64,000 bases of DNA from Chitinophaga sp. E66 (lineage in GTDB: Bacteria; Bacteroidota; Bacteroidia; Chitinophagales; Chitinophagaceae): positions 4,340,001-4,404,000 of the forward strand of contig CP079103.1 in assembly GCA_019285755.1 (NCBI GenBank). Reading direction: 5' to 3'. This document shows, piece after piece, positions 32,765-42,416 of this stretch. The notes below the pieces were generated by a model. It saw nothing but the letters and a program-made list of their open reading frames with translations. It made no database searches and was not told the DNA's origin. Position numbers and translations under genes: made by a program. The number at the start of each line of letters is the position of its first letter. Positions within the stretch are counted from its first letter, which is position 1.

Positions 32765-33489
32765 ATGATGAAACAATTTGTATGGATGGTGCTGCTGACC
32801 GGATCGGTTTCCTGGCCAACGCCCAGGATAAACCCGCCGCCAAAGCAGACCTGAAGCTCACAGAACAACAGACTTCCCAGATCCGCGATATCAACAAAAC
32901 CTATATCGACGGCATGAAGGAACTGCGGAAGAATGAATCCCTCAGCAAGGAAGACCGCAAGTCCCAATACGAAGCCCTGCAGTCTGCCCGCAAAGACAAG
33001 CTGAAAACAGTGCTCGATAAGGATCAGTACGCCAAATGGGAAGAACATCAGAAACAATTCGCCGACCGTAAAGGCCGCCACCATGGCAGGCAAGGAAAAG
33101 ACGGCAGAATGGCGCACCACAAACGCCACGAGCGCAGCCAGGAAGCGGTAAAAGCACTGGGCCTCACCGAAAAACAGAGCGCCGACCTGAAAGCCATCAA
33201 CAAGGAATACATGGACAAGGCCATGGCTCTCAAAGAAGCAGATAAGGCCGAACGCAGGGGCAAAATGAAATCCCTCCGCGACGAGCGCCTCGAAAAAGTA
33301 AAACTGGCCCTGGGCGAAGAAAAATTCACCCAATACAATGAATGGCGCCAAAAAGAAAGAATGCAACACAAGTCCGGCGCGCGTAAAGATGGTATGCTGA
33401 AGAAAAAGCAGCCGCCCCGCCGCGGATCAACGATAAGCTCTCCGTCCACGGTTCAGGACGTAAGGTTTTTCATCAGTGATACAGTTTGA
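32765..33489 (+). CDS. Spy/DUF4890-like exported helical protein, frame broken at the signal peptide
   Basis: Highly charged helical protein after a signal peptide (MMKQFVWMVLLTGSVSLANA, with one base restored near 32812). It contains two repeats of a pattern seen in Spy-like and DUF4890 proteins: LKLTEQQTSQIRDINKTYID...RKDKLKTVLDKDQY shortened, and LGLTEKQSADLKAINKEYMD with VKLALGEEKFTQYNEW. Such proteins are periplasmic chaperones or envelope-stress proteins. About 240 codons. The last 25 residues may be out of frame. It sits between two thioredoxin-fold paralogues, so a shared envelope protein-folding role is possible (inference). Confidence 0.65.
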
Positions 33490-33598
33490 CAACATTTTAA
33501 GGTTTAATGCAGAAGGCCGTCCGGAAGGATGGCCTTTTTGTTTCCTTGATTTGAATTTTTACGATTATTTCGTAGATTAATACAAATTCATATTCCCT

Positions 33599-35143
33599 AT
33601 GTTCCGTTTTACCCTCACGTTAACCGCTGTTCTCCTGGGATTTGCAGCCTACCCCCAGCAGGAAAAACCCGCTAAAATTACAGCAGCCCCATTGCAAGAG
33701 GGGTTCGGCCCGCTTCAGCTCCGCGATGATTCTATTACAATTATCGGCCAATACTTACATCACAAACCCCAAAAAGGAGGAATTTTTTCAGTGTCGGTTT
33801 ATGATTTCCTGAGCTCCGATCAGATTGAATTTTCAACGCCGATCGATTCCGGAGGCAGGTTCAGTCTGACAGTTCCGGCCCAGGCTCCCTGTGACATTTA
33901 TATAGACTGGGGAGTAACCTGGCAAAGGACCATCGGGATCCCCGGAGAAACGATTTATTTTACCGCTGACCCTGCCGAATATAAAGATCACAAATGGATG
34001 GATTCCTCGTTCTTCAACCGTAAATTCTCCACCCGGTTTGAGGGTTCAAATGCCAGGATGCATATGGAAATCATGGCCTTCAATAACGCCTATGACGGCT
34101 GGTTCGATAATTCATACCATTCCTGGCCAGATGAATTACTGCCAGATCTGGCTTTTCGTGATAAGGTCGTTCATAAAAAGCTGCAGCCTGAATGGACTTT
34201 CCTTCAAAACTGGATAAAAAAACATCAACTTGAAAAAAAGACCATTCAGTATCTCGAAGCGCGGATTTTATGCCAGGCGAACTTTATGTTGATGCAATAC
34301 CTGTTTAAACTGCTTTCTTTAAACCAATCGCAATTCAGTTCCGGCTACATGGTCACCGTAGATTCAATCAAAAACATACTGCCGCTTCAAGGTTACCTCT
34401 CCCGGGATTATCTGACTGTCACGCGCGACCTGGGTAACTATGCCAGCCTGGCAACAGGCCGGAATAATAAAATATCCGCAGACTCTATGTACAACACCTT
34501 TAATCCATTGGGCATTGAAAAAGACCTTCATCTCATCTGGGAAGTTACCACCAGGTTCAGCAGAACAGTAAGTCCATTACCGGAGGCAGATTTAAAGGGT
34601 TATTTGTCACAAGTGAAAGATCCTTACTTACGCGAAACCATAAATAAGCGTCAGCAGTACTTCCGCGTACTGGATGCGCATGTTGATGCCGAAATGCAAT
34701 ACACGAGCTACTTCTCAGATACTACCGGCCTGGGCCTGTTAACATCGGCAGAAGCAATTTACCGTCATATTACAGCACCTTACAGAGGCAAAGTCGTGTA
34801 TCTCGATATTTGGGGCACTGGTGTGGGCCGTGCCGCGACGAAATGAAATATGCCGGCGAATTGAAGAAGCGATTGGAAGGAAAAGACGTGGCTTTCGTTT
34901 ATCTTGCCAACAATTCCCCGAAAAAGCCTGGCGGAACTTCATCAAGGAGCGTAAACTTTATGGCAAAACCACCTTCCACTATAATCTCCCGAAGGAACAA
35001 CAAAAACTGTTCGAAAAGGAATATCTCAAAGGTGGATACCCTACGTTCATCCTGATCGATAAAGACGGAAAGTTCATAACCAATACAGCCCCAGACCTAG
35101 CAATACGGAAGAGGCCGTGAAAGCAATACAGGCATTGCTATAA
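33599..35143 (+). CDS. Thioredoxin-fold protein, tandem paralogue 3, frame broken
   Basis: Third copy, with the least damaged sequence: one continuous frame to residue 405. Signal peptide MFRFTLTLTAVLLGFAAYPQ; module FGPLQLRDDSITIIGQYLHH; TPIDSGGRFSLTVPAQAPCD; GIPGETIYFTADPAEYKDHK; RFEGSNARMHMEIMAFNNAY; then the thioredoxin domain YRGKVVYLDIWGT, and after one restored base WCGPCRDEMKYA with the CxxC. Cis-Pro region GGYPTFILIDKDGKFI. About 515 codons. The active-site break (near 34817) falls at the same ACCTGG position as in paralogue 2; others near 34920 and 35095. Confidence 0.75.
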
Positions 35144-35323
35144 TTGAATCCGTGATTCGTAACTGATTACCGTCGCTTCATCCCATTTTGCCGCGACGCG
35201 TAGCGTAACGCGGTAAATTAGGGCTTCGATTACCGATCGAACTGGATGATGGAGCCGCCGGATCACCGGTATAGCTCCGGAATGCATAGCATACTGTGTG
35301 CCCGGTTGGGCATAGCGGTATCG

Positions 35324-35482
35324 TTAACTTTCATTACAGATATTGGCGGACTGCTTTTGCGGTCCGCTTTTTAGTTTCTGGGCCGGTAAAAGGAAATGGT
35401 TCCTGAGATATATCCACCGCAGGAAGATCAGAAAATAAACAAACCAGAGCCAGAAAATGACGATTACGCAGTTAATAAACAT
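35324..35482 (-). CDS. Possible 52-residue single-span membrane protein
   Basis: Too short for ordinary gene calling. The frame begins MFINCVIVIFWLWFVYFLIF, a single strongly hydrophobic helix, followed by RWIYLRN and a polar tail ending NESS-like in NICNES. It lies downstream of the accC terminator on the same strand. No ribosome-binding site is obvious, and the distal part overlaps a plus-strand terminator hairpin at 35346, so it could be chance. Confidence 0.3.
   Translation of the reverse strand: MFINCVIVIFWLWFVYFLIFLRWIYLRNHFLLPAQKLKSGPQKQSANICNES
35346..35372 (+). terminator. Plus-strand terminator downstream of the thioredoxin cluster
   Basis: GCGGAC...GTCCGC followed by five T. It lies about 200 bases past paralogue 3. 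The stretch between (35144-35323) contains another GC-rich hairpin (GCCGCG/CGCGGT near 35191-35213) and no gene I can support. Confidence 0.6.
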
Positions 35483-35507
35483 AGGCAGGGTGGGGAAAGG
35501 GTCTGAT

Positions 35508-35541
35508 AAAAAAAAAAGCCGCTTCTTGAGGAAGCGGCTTT
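35508..35541 (-). terminator. Terminator after accC
   Basis: AAGCCGCTTC, loop CTCAA, GAAGCGGCTT, then ten T on the minus strand, 19 bases past the accC stop. Confidence 0.92.
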
Positions 35542-35559
35542 GCGTATGTAAGCGAAAGC

Positions 35560-36894
35560 TTATTGCAATTTAAAGGTCTCGGTGAACTTGGTGGTAAAGT
35601 TGCCTTTACGGAAGTTCTCGTCCTGCATGAGTTGCTGGTGGAAAGGAATGGTGGTTTTCACACCTTCGATCACGAACTCGGACAGGGCGCGTTCCATGGT
35701 ATTGATGGCTTCTTCGCGGGTTTGCGCTACAGCGATCACCTTGGCTACCATGGAGTCATAATACGGAGGGATCACATAACCGGCGTAGATATGGGAATCC
35801 ACGCGCACACCATGGCCTCCGGGAGTGTGGAGGACGGTGATCCTGCCCGGTGAAGGGCGGAAATCGTTATGCGGGTCTTCCGCATTGATGCGGCACTCGA
35901 TAGCGTGCATCTGCGGCGTATAGTTCTTCCCGGAAATGGGGATACCGGCGGCGATCTTGATTTGTTCCTTGATGAGGTCGAAATTGATCACTTCTTCGGT
36001 TACGCCGTGCTCCACCTGGATACGGGTGTTCATTTCCATGAAGTAGAAGTTGCGGTGCTTGTCTACCAGGAACTCGATGGTACCTACGCTCTCGTAGTTG
36101 ATGGCGGAAGCGGCCTTGATGGCGGCATCACCCATCTTTTCGCGGAGCTCGGGTGTCATAAAGGGAGGGAGACTCTTCCACGAGCTTTTGGTGACGGCGC
36201 TGGATGGAGCAGTCGCGCTCGCTGAGGTGGCATACCTTGCCGTATTGGTCACCGGCGATCTGGATTTCGATGTGACGGGGCTCTTCCACGAACTTCTCCA
36301 TGTAGATGCCGTCGTTATTGAAAGCAGCGCGGGCTTCGTTTTTGGCCATGTTGTAGGCGTTCTCCAGCTCACTTGCGTCCCATACCACGCGCATACCTTT
36401 ACCACCACCGCCTGCGGTGGCTTTAAGGATAACGGGGAGGCCCATTTCCTTGGCCAGTTGCTGGGCTTCTTCCACGCTTTCGAGAAGGCCTTCGGAACCG
36501 GGGATAACGGAACGCCGGCGGCGATCATCGTTTCCTTGGCCGTCATCTTGTCGCCCATTTTACGGATCATATCCGGAGTGGGGCCGATGAACTTGATGCC
36601 ATGCTCGCCGCAGATCTCTGCGAAGCGGGCGTTTTCGGCGAGGAAGCCGTAGCCGGGGTGAATAGCGTCAGCGTTAGTGATCTCCGCTGCGGCCATCAGG
36701 TGAGGGATATTCAGGTAAGAATCGCTGCTCTGCGGCTTTCCGATACACACGGCTTCGTCGGCGAAACGGACATGAAGACTGTCTTTGTCCGCCGTTGAAT
36801 AAACTGCCACTGTCCTGATCCCCATTTCTTTGCAGGTGCGGATGATGCGCAGGGCAATCTCGCCACGGTTGGCGATCAATATCTTTTTGAACAT
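35560..36894 (-). CDS. accC: Acetyl-CoA carboxylase, biotin carboxylase subunit, out of frame in the middle
   Basis: Carboxylates the biotin on AccB with ATP and bicarbonate, the first half-reaction of fatty acid synthesis. N-terminus MFKKILIANRGEIALRIIRT, then DAIHPGYGFLAENARFAEIC. The ATP-grasp glycine loop is KATAGGGGKGMRVV, followed by EEPRHIEIQIAGDQYG, RDCSIQRRHQKLVEE and FLVDKHRNFYFMEMNTRIQV. About 445 codons, normal. Two compensating single-base losses (near 36505 and 36165) put the central 115 residues in another frame. The start at 36894 is preferred over the ATG at 36903. It follows accB on the same strand, 80 bases downstream. Confidence 0.95.
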   Translation of the reverse strand: MFKKILIANRGEIALRIIRTCKEMGIRTVAVYSTADKDSLHVRFADEAVCIGKPQSSDSYLNIPHLMAAAEITNADAIHPGYGFLAENARFAEICGEHGIKFIGPTPDMIRKMGDKMTAKETMIAAGVPLSPVPKAFSKAWKKPSNWPRKWASPLSLKPPQAVVVKVCAWYGTQVSWRTPTTWPKTKPALLSITTASTWRSSWKSPVTSKSRSPVTNTARYATSASATAPSSAVTKSSWKSLPPFMTPELREKMGDAAIKAASAINYESVGTIEFLVDKHRNFYFMEMNTRIQVEHGVTEEVINFDLIKEQIKIAAGIPISGKNYTPQMHAIECRINAEDPHNDFRPSPGRITVLHTPGGHGVRVDSHIYAGYVIPPYYDSMVAKVIAVAQTREEAINTMERALSEFVIEGVKTTIPFHQQLMQDENFRKGNFTTKFTETFKLQ

Positions 36895-36974
36895 GTTTAG
36901 CAAATAGTGTTATAAAAACAGCCAAAGGAAAAGGTTGCAAGCAACCTTACAACCTTCTACCGTTATGTATTCAT

Positions 36975-37463
36975 TTACGGTTCTACAAGGAACAACGGCT
37001 GATCGTATTCAACCGGGGAAGCGTCTTCCACCAGTACCTTCACGATCTTTCCGCTCACTTCGCTTTCGATTTCATTGAACAGTTTCATCGCTTCGATGAT
37101 GCATACCACTTTGCCGGAAGCTACATCGTCGCCTACGTTAACGAACGACGGTTTGCCGGGGCCTGCGCTGCGGTAGAAAGTACCGATCATGGGCGATTTG
37201 ATAGTGATGAGGTTGCTGGCGGCACCTGCGGGAGCTGCGGCGGGAGCAGCAGGCGCTGCAGCGGCCGGAGCAGAAGCTGCTACGGGCTGGGGAGCTGCTA
37301 TTACGGGCTGAACCGCGGTAACGGCCGGCACGGTAACGATCTGCTGTACTTCTTGTTCTTTCTGTTTTATCGTAATCTTAAACTTGTCCTGTTCAATGCT
37401 CAGTTCGCTGATGTTTGACTTATTGATCATTTTAATCAGCTCCTGAATCTGTTTAAAGTCCAT
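36975..37463 (-). CDS. accB: Biotin carboxyl carrier protein
   Basis: Intact 162-residue carrier that swings carboxybiotin between AccC and the carboxyltransferase. The N-terminal helical part (MDFKQIQELIKMINKSNISE) is joined by a long Ala/Pro linker (AAPAAPAAAPAG) to the biotinyl domain. That domain has SPMIGTFYRS, VNVGDDVASGKVVCIIEAMK and LFNEIESEVSGKI. The biotinylated Lys is in EAMK. It lies 66 bases downstream of efp and upstream of accC on one strand; efp-accB-accC is a widespread bacterial order. Confidence 0.97.
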   Translation of the reverse strand: MDFKQIQELIKMINKSNISELSIEQDKFKITIKQKEQEVQQIVTVPAVTAVQPVIAAPQPVAASAPAAAAPAAPAAAPAGAASNLITIKSPMIGTFYRSAGPGKPSFVNVGDDVASGKVVCIIEAMKLFNEIESEVSGKIVKVLVEDASPVEYDQPLFLVEP

Positions 37464-37529
37464 GTAGACAGTTTTTGGTTTGAGAAATTTGCTGTTCGCG
37501 AAATGGTGGATATGAGAAAAGTAATATGG

Positions 37530-38093
37530 CTATTCTTTTACGCGTTCGATGTATTCGCCGGTTTTGGTGTTTACGCGGATCAGCTCGCCTTCGTTAACGA
37601 ACAGGGGCACCATGATGGTAGCGCCGCCTTCAACGGTTGCGGGCTTCAGGGTGCGGGTAGCAGTGTCGCCCTTCATGCCGGGCTCGGAATAGGTGACTTT
37701 CAGCACGATCTTATCGGGAAGCTCCACGCTCATAGGAAGCTCAGTTTCGGTATTGATAGCGATCGCTACCTCGTCTCCGTCTTTCAGGAACTGGGGCGCG
37801 TCGATCATTTGCTCGGCAACCACGATCTGCTCAAAAGTCTCTTTATCCATGAAATTGTACCCGCTGTCGTCCTGGTACAGAAACTGGTATGCTTTTTCTC
37901 TACGCGAACCGGGTAGATGGTATCGCCGGAGTTCAGGTGTGTTCGATTGAACGGCTATTGTCAACCCCTTCAATTTGGCCCATACCTTGGCAGCTGCACG
38001 GGCGGTTTTGTTCTGACCAAACTCTACAACAGAATATAAGCTGTTATCCAGCTTTATGATTAATCCTGTTCTGATATCTGCGGTGGTAGCCAT
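37530..38093 (-). CDS. efp: Elongation factor P, short out-of-frame stretch
   Basis: Binds stalled ribosomes between P and E sites to help form proline-proline bonds. N-terminus ATTADIRTGLIIKLDNSLYS, tip region VVEFGQNKTARAAAKVWAKL, OB domain QDDSGYNFMDKETFEQI and C-terminus GDTATRTLKPATVEGGATI. 187 residues, the family norm. Two compensating losses between about 37880 and 37970 scramble some 30 residues; the correct reading is VDNSRSIEHTWNSGDTIYPV-like. The start at 38093 (MATTAD) is preferred over the ATG nine bases upstream. A consensus promoter box lies at 38136. Confidence 0.95.
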   Translation of the reverse strand: MATTADIRTGLIIKLDNSLYSVVEFGQNKTARAAAKVWAKLKGLTIAVQSNTPELRRYHLPGSRREKAYQFLYQDDSGYNFMDKETFEQIVVAEQMIDAPQFLKDGDEVAIAINTETELPMSVELPDKIVLKVTYSEPGMKGDTATRTLKPATVEGGATIMVPLFVNEGELIRVNTKTGEYIERVKE

Positions 38094-38135
38094 AAAGGTC
38101 AAAGATTTAAAGTTAAAAATTTACATTAAGGATTG

Positions 38136-38143
38136 CAAAAGTA
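38136..38143 (-). promoter_or_regulatory. Minus-7 box for efp-accB-accC
   Basis: TACTTTTG on the minus strand matches TAnnTTTG, 43 bases before the efp start. Confidence 0.6.
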
Positions 38144-38255
38144 AAAATTTTAGAATATGAACAAACAAATCTTGCCGGATTTCCCACGAAAGCGGTATAG
38201 ATTTGATGCCGAATTCGCTTGCGCGGCCTATTACTTTAACAATAAAACAAATATA

Positions 38256-38770
38256 ATGATGCGTACATGGTTATTCGTGCTCTTATGCCTCCCGACACTG
38301 TTGAAGGCCCAATCCGGGCATAATCATGCCCAATCAAACCGGCGGGCAGCCCTCTGCCCCCTTCAAACAGTATACCTTCATCGCCCCTTCCAGCTCACGG
38401 CTTATAACGGGCAGGTATTCACTAAGAATGACCTCCCCAAGGGTAAACCCACCATGGTATTTCTCTTCAGCGTGGAATGCGACCATTGCGCGCATATGAC
38501 CGAAGATATCCTCAAAAACATCGACAAATTCAAGAAAGCCAATATTCTCATGGTGACGCCCTTCAAGCTGGAACGCATGAAGGCGTGGTACGACCAATAT
38601 AAGATCGGGAATTACCCGAACATCATCATGGCCGCCGAGCCTACACGGCAGATCGCATACTATTACGATCTGCAGAATTTCCCGGCATTTACCTGTATAA
38701 CAGGAAAGGCCAGCTGGAAGCGAATTACGAAGGTACGGTTAAACTGGACACCGTGTTAAAGCATTTGTAA
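38256..38770 (+). CDS. Exported thioredoxin-like protein, frame broken
   Basis: Signal peptide MMRTWLFVLLCLPTLLKAQ, then a short His/Asn linker. After repair near 38340-38385 it reads FKQYTFIAPFQLTAYNGQVF. The thioredoxin-like core is KGKPTMVFLFSVECDHCAHM with a CDHC motif, then DILKNIDKFKKANILMVTPF and NFPAFYLYNRKGQLEANYEG, ending VLKHL. About 171 codons. It resembles AhpC/TSA or TlpA-like Bacteroidota proteins. A thiol-disulfide role is inferred from CxxC; the His at the third position resembles DsbA-type centres. Break also near 38695. Confidence 0.7.
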
Positions 38771-38838
38771 ACTTTTCGGCGGAGGCGCTCCAAGCGGGAA
38801 ATTTTAGCAGTTTCCGCCGAAATTACCATTCCGATGTC

Positions 38839-38846
38839 CTATTTTT
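38839..38846 (+). promoter_or_regulatory. Minus-7 box for mdh
   Basis: TATTTTTG fits the consensus, about 44 bases before the mdh start. Confidence 0.55.
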
Positions 38847-38889
38847 GTTACCCAATTAATTCTTCACCTTTTTAAAATATTCAGATACG

Positions 38890-39825
38890 ATGAAAGTAAC
38901 TGTTGTAGGAGCTGGAAACGTGGGCGCAACTTGCGCTAACGTGCTGGCCCACAGAGATTTCCTGCAGGAAGTGGTTTTGCTGGACATTAAGGAAGGCACT
39001 GCGGAAGGTAAGGCGCTCGACACCTGGCAGCAAGCTCCGATCGATTACTACAGCACCAAAGTGACCGGCGTTACCAACGACTATGCTAAAACCGCCAACA
39101 GCGACGTAGTCGTGATCACCTCCGGCCTCCCCGCAAACCCGGTATGAGCCGCGATGACCTGATCTCCACCAACGCCAATATCGTTAAATCTGTTACCGAG
39201 AATATCAACAAATATTCCCTAACGCCATCATCATCGTGGTTTCCAACCCGCTGGACGTTATGACGTACTGCGCGTTCCTTACGCGAAGAAAGACAGCAGC
39301 TCAAGGTATTCGGCATGGCTGGTATCCTCGATACCGCCCGCTACCGCGCTTTCCTGGCAGACGAAATCGGCTGCTCTCCAAAAGACATCCAGGCTATCCT
39401 CATGGGCGGCCACGGAGATACCATGGTTCCCCTCCCCGCTACACCACCGTTTCCGGTATTCCCGTTACGGAACTGGTAGCGGCCGACAAACTGGAAGCCA
39501 TCATCCAGCGCACTAAAGTAGGCGGCGGCGAAATCGTGAACCTGCTCGGCACCTCCGCCTGGTACGCTCCCGGCGCTGCTGCAGCACAAATGGTAGAAGC
39601 GATCGTTAAAAACGAAAACGCATCTTCCCCGTTTGCGCATGGCTCACCGGCGAATACGGCCTGAAAGATATCTACCTCGGCGTTCCCGTAGTGCTCGGCA
39701 CCAACGGAATCGAGAAGATCATCGAACTGGACCTGAACGAAGCCGAAAAAGAACTCCTCCATACTTCCGCCAAACACGTGAAAGAAGTAATGGACGTGCT
39801 CGACAACATGAAGACTCCCGCCTAA
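38890..39825 (+). CDS. mdh: Malate dehydrogenase, frame broken several times
   Basis: Interconverts malate and oxaloacetate with NAD in the TCA cycle; this is the LDH-like, MDH type 3 family. NAD loop KVTVVGAGNVGATCANVLA, substrate loop GLPRKPGMSRDDLI (after restoring a C near 39133), IIIVVSNPLDVMTYCAF, and the catalytic His in LMGGHGDTMVPLPRY. C-terminus KHVKEVMDVLDNMKTPA. 312 codons, normal. Breaks near 39133, 39221, 39290, 39440 and 39645, most in C runs, and they sum to zero over the gene. Confidence 0.95.
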
Positions 39826-39845
39826 CCGGCGCACAATATCTTCCG

Positions 39846-39876
39846 GAAAGCACCTGGCAGCAGGTGCTTTCCTTTT
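39846..39876 (+). terminator. Terminator after mdh
   Basis: AAAGCACCTG, loop GCAG, CAGGTGCTTT, then CCTTTT; 21 bases past the stop. Confidence 0.88.
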
Positions 39877-39966
39877 CAATACCCTCCGCCCGTCATATCA
39901 TTGATTATCGTACCTTTGGCCCGGGCTACATCAACTAAAATCATCACCGCCCCATAATACCATATC

Positions 39967-40542
39967 ATGAGCAAGCTACTGTTTGCCATACTGTTATGCT
40001 CTTCGTTGGCCTCGATTGCACAAAGCCCGGTCTGGAAAGCGGATCGCGACCGGTCTTCCGTGTCCTTCTCCGTCACACACCTCATGATCTCCAAAGTGGA
40101 AGGCCACTTCCGGGAATTCGACGGCGAAATCGCCGCCGCCAAACCCGACTTCTCCGACGCCACCATCAAATTTGACGTAGACGCCTTCAGCATCACCACC
40201 GGAGATGATAAACGCGATAACCACCTCAAATCGGCCGACTTCCTCCATGCAGAACAATTCCCCAAACTATCGTTTCGCAGTACCGCCTTCCGGCGCATCA
40301 CCGAGGGCAGATACCAACTAGAAGGAGACCTCACCATCCGCGACGTCACCCGCCGCGTTAAATTCAACGTCGCCTATGGCGGCACCACCACAGAAGGCAA
40401 CCGGCAACACGCCACCTTCAAAGCCACCACCTACATCAACCGGTTCGATTATAATTTACAGTGGGACAAACTGACCGAAGCTGGCGGCATGGTCGTCGAT
40501 AAAATGGTCAGCATCAACCTGAAACTTGATTTCGTAAAATAG
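39967..40542 (+). CDS. YceI-family periplasmic lipocalin-like protein
   Basis: Intact 191-residue frame. Signal peptide MSKLLFAILLCSSLASIAQS, then the YceI fold: WKADRDRSSVSFSVTHLMIS, KVEGHFREFDGEI, ITTGDDKRDNHLKSADFLHA and LTIRDVTRRVKFNVAYGGTT. YceI proteins bind polyprenoid-like lipids in the periplasm. A MarR-type regulator gene follows 79 bases downstream on the same strand, an association common in Bacteroidota, so regulation by it is plausible. Confidence 0.92.
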   Translation: MSKLLFAILLCSSLASIAQSPVWKADRDRSSVSFSVTHLMISKVEGHFREFDGEIAAAKPDFSDATIKFDVDAFSITTGDDKRDNHLKSADFLHAEQFPKLSFRSTAFRRITEGRYQLEGDLTIRDVTRRVKFNVAYGGTTTEGNRQHATFKATTYINRFDYNLQWDKLTEAGGMVVDKMVSINLKLDFVK

Positions 40543-40621
40543 TATCATAGCCGCCCGGAAAGCGCCTCAACTTTCCGTGTTTGCCGCTAATCCGTTAATT
40601 TGCAAGATATTTCTGCTGCAT

Positions 40622-41085
40622 ATGTCCAATATTGAAAAATTGATCTCCATCCGAAATTTCACCAGTGAACACCATAAGGGCCTCGTGTCCCTCATTTTCG
40701 TGGGCAATTGGATCATTTCCAAACACCAGAATTTTTCAAGGAATACGATATCACCATGCAGCAGTTCAATATACTGCGCATCCTTCGCGGCCAACACCCC
40801 AAATCCGCCAGCATCAACACCCTCAAAGAAAGGATGCTCGACAAAATGAGTGATGTTTCCCGCCTCGTGGAACGGCTCCGCAAAGCGGACCTCGTTGAAA
40901 GGAAAAGCTGCGAGGCAGACCGCCGCGCCGTTGATGTGAAGATTACCCAGAAAGGTTTAGAGCTATTGAAAGAAATCGACGACAAACTGCACATCCTGGA
41001 AGCTACTTTAAAAGATACGCTTTCAGACAAGGAAGTATCCCAGCTCAACAAACTGCTCGACAAGGTGCTGAGCACTTACGAATAA
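40622..41085 (+). CDS. MarR-family transcription regulator, frame broken
   Basis: Winged-helix repressor of about 154 codons. N-terminal dimerisation helices (EKLISIRNFTSEHHKGLVSL), recognition region MQQFNILRILRGQHPKSASI and MLDKMSDVSRLVERLRKADL. The wing is RKSCEADRRAVDVKITQKGL, with the Arg-Arg tip. One break near 40727. A minus-7-like sequence (TAATTTGC near 40597) precedes the start. Ligand unknown; its likely target is the yceI gene upstream or itself. Confidence 0.88.
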
Positions 41086-41089
41086 CCCC

Positions 41090-42327
41090 TTATTCTTCTA
41101 CGTAATCCAGGTCTTTCCCGAACGTTTCCTCCATGGAATACGCGAACACGAATGCCAGCACGATGCTAATCAGGCCGGTAACCAGCCCGCTCAGCAGGTA
41201 ACTAAGCCCGGCCGTCTGTAAACCGCCGAATACCAGTGAGATCACCGGCAACATCCCCGGGCATAGTTAGGGACCGTCGTAGCCGCCGTAGCCCGCAGGT
41301 TGGTACCAAACTGTTCTGCCGCCACCGTCACGAAAATCGCCCAGAAGCCAACGCTGAAGCCCATAATACCGCAAATGGTATAGAACATGGTAACACTGGC
41401 GCCATACATGCAGAAATACAGGATCACGCTGATGAGGCACAATACATAGAAGATATAGAGCACTTTCTTCCGGCTCTGCATCACCTGGCTGAGGTACCCG
41501 CTCGCCAGGTCCCCGAAGGTCAGCGCCGCGTAACAGATCATGATGGCCTTCCCCGGATTGATGGGCCCTTGTACCCCATTTTTTCCGCAAATGCATTGGA
41601 GAAGGTCATGAGGATCCCTACAACATACCACGTCGGCAGGCCGATCATAATGCACTTCAGGTAACGGAAAAAGCGCTCTTTATTGGTGAAGAATTTGAAG
41701 TAATTGCCACGGCTAACGCTGGAATGTTTGATGTTATTAAACATGCCGGATTCCACCACGCTGATCCGAAGGATCAGCAACGCCAGCCGAGGCCCCTCCA
41801 ATATAATAACAGATCCGCCAGTTATCGCCGAAGTATTCTGAGACGAAATAGGCGGCCACGGCCCCGGAAATGCCCACGCTGGCCACGATCATCGTGCCGA
41901 TACCCCTCTTTTCCTTTGGCAGCACTTCAGAAACGAGGGTGATCCCCGCACCCAGCTCTCCCGCCAGGCCAAGGCCAGCCACGAACCGCCACACCATGTA
42001 CCAGAAGATGGCATTTTCTCCACCCACCATCCCATTGGCTACATTCGCCACGGAATACAGCAGGATCGAACCAAACAGCACGGACAACCGGCCCTTCTTA
42101 TCGCCCAACACGCCCCAAATGATGCCCCGATGAGCATCCCCACCATCTGGATATTGATCAGCCACATGCCTACGGAATCTATCTCCACCGGAGAAAGTCC
42201 AGGGATGTGAGGCTTTTGATACGGATAATGCCGAAAAGGAGGAGGTCATAAATATCGACGAAATAACCCAGGAGGCGACAATCACTGCAGCGTTCAGCAG
42301 TTTGACGGGCTTGTTGGCGGAATTCAT
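41090..42327 (-). CDS. MFS metabolite transporter, frame broken several times
   Basis: Inner-membrane major facilitator of about 412 codons. Restored N-terminus: LLNAAVIVASWVISS changes to LGYFVDIYDLLLFGIIRIKS. The signature loop after helix 2 is IIWGVLGDKKGRLSVLFGS, and helix 4-5 is FVAGLGLAGELGAGITLVSE with LPKEKRG, typical of the metabolite:H+ symporter group. The C-terminus is FAYSMEETFGKDLDYVEE. Breaks near 42265, 42190, 42130, 41790, 41570 and 41265. Substrate unknown. Tail to tail with marR, 4 bases between stops. Confidence 0.8.
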
Positions 42328-42365
42328 AAAGGATTCGATTTTCTGGTTGATACGTGGACTTTCTA

Positions 42366-42399
42366 CAAAAAGAAAGAGACGCAAATTTATTGCGTCTCT
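42366..42399 (-). terminator. Terminator after the DedA gene
   Basis: GAGACGCAA, loop TAAAT, TTGCGTCTC, then TTTCTTTTT on the minus strand; 18 bases past the DedA stop and just before the MFS gene. Confidence 0.85.
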
Positions 42400-42416
42400 T
42401 CAAATATCAAAATATT

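Noticed and set aside
29678..35143. Reading the broken thioredoxin-fold genes as decaying pseudogenes.
   Set aside because: Break density equals that in essential genes of the same window, so sequencing error is the simpler explanation.
35185..35215. GC-rich hairpin GCCGCG...CGCGGT after the thioredoxin cluster, considered as a terminator or tRNA arm.
   Set aside because: No T run follows and no tRNA T-loop sequence is nearby.
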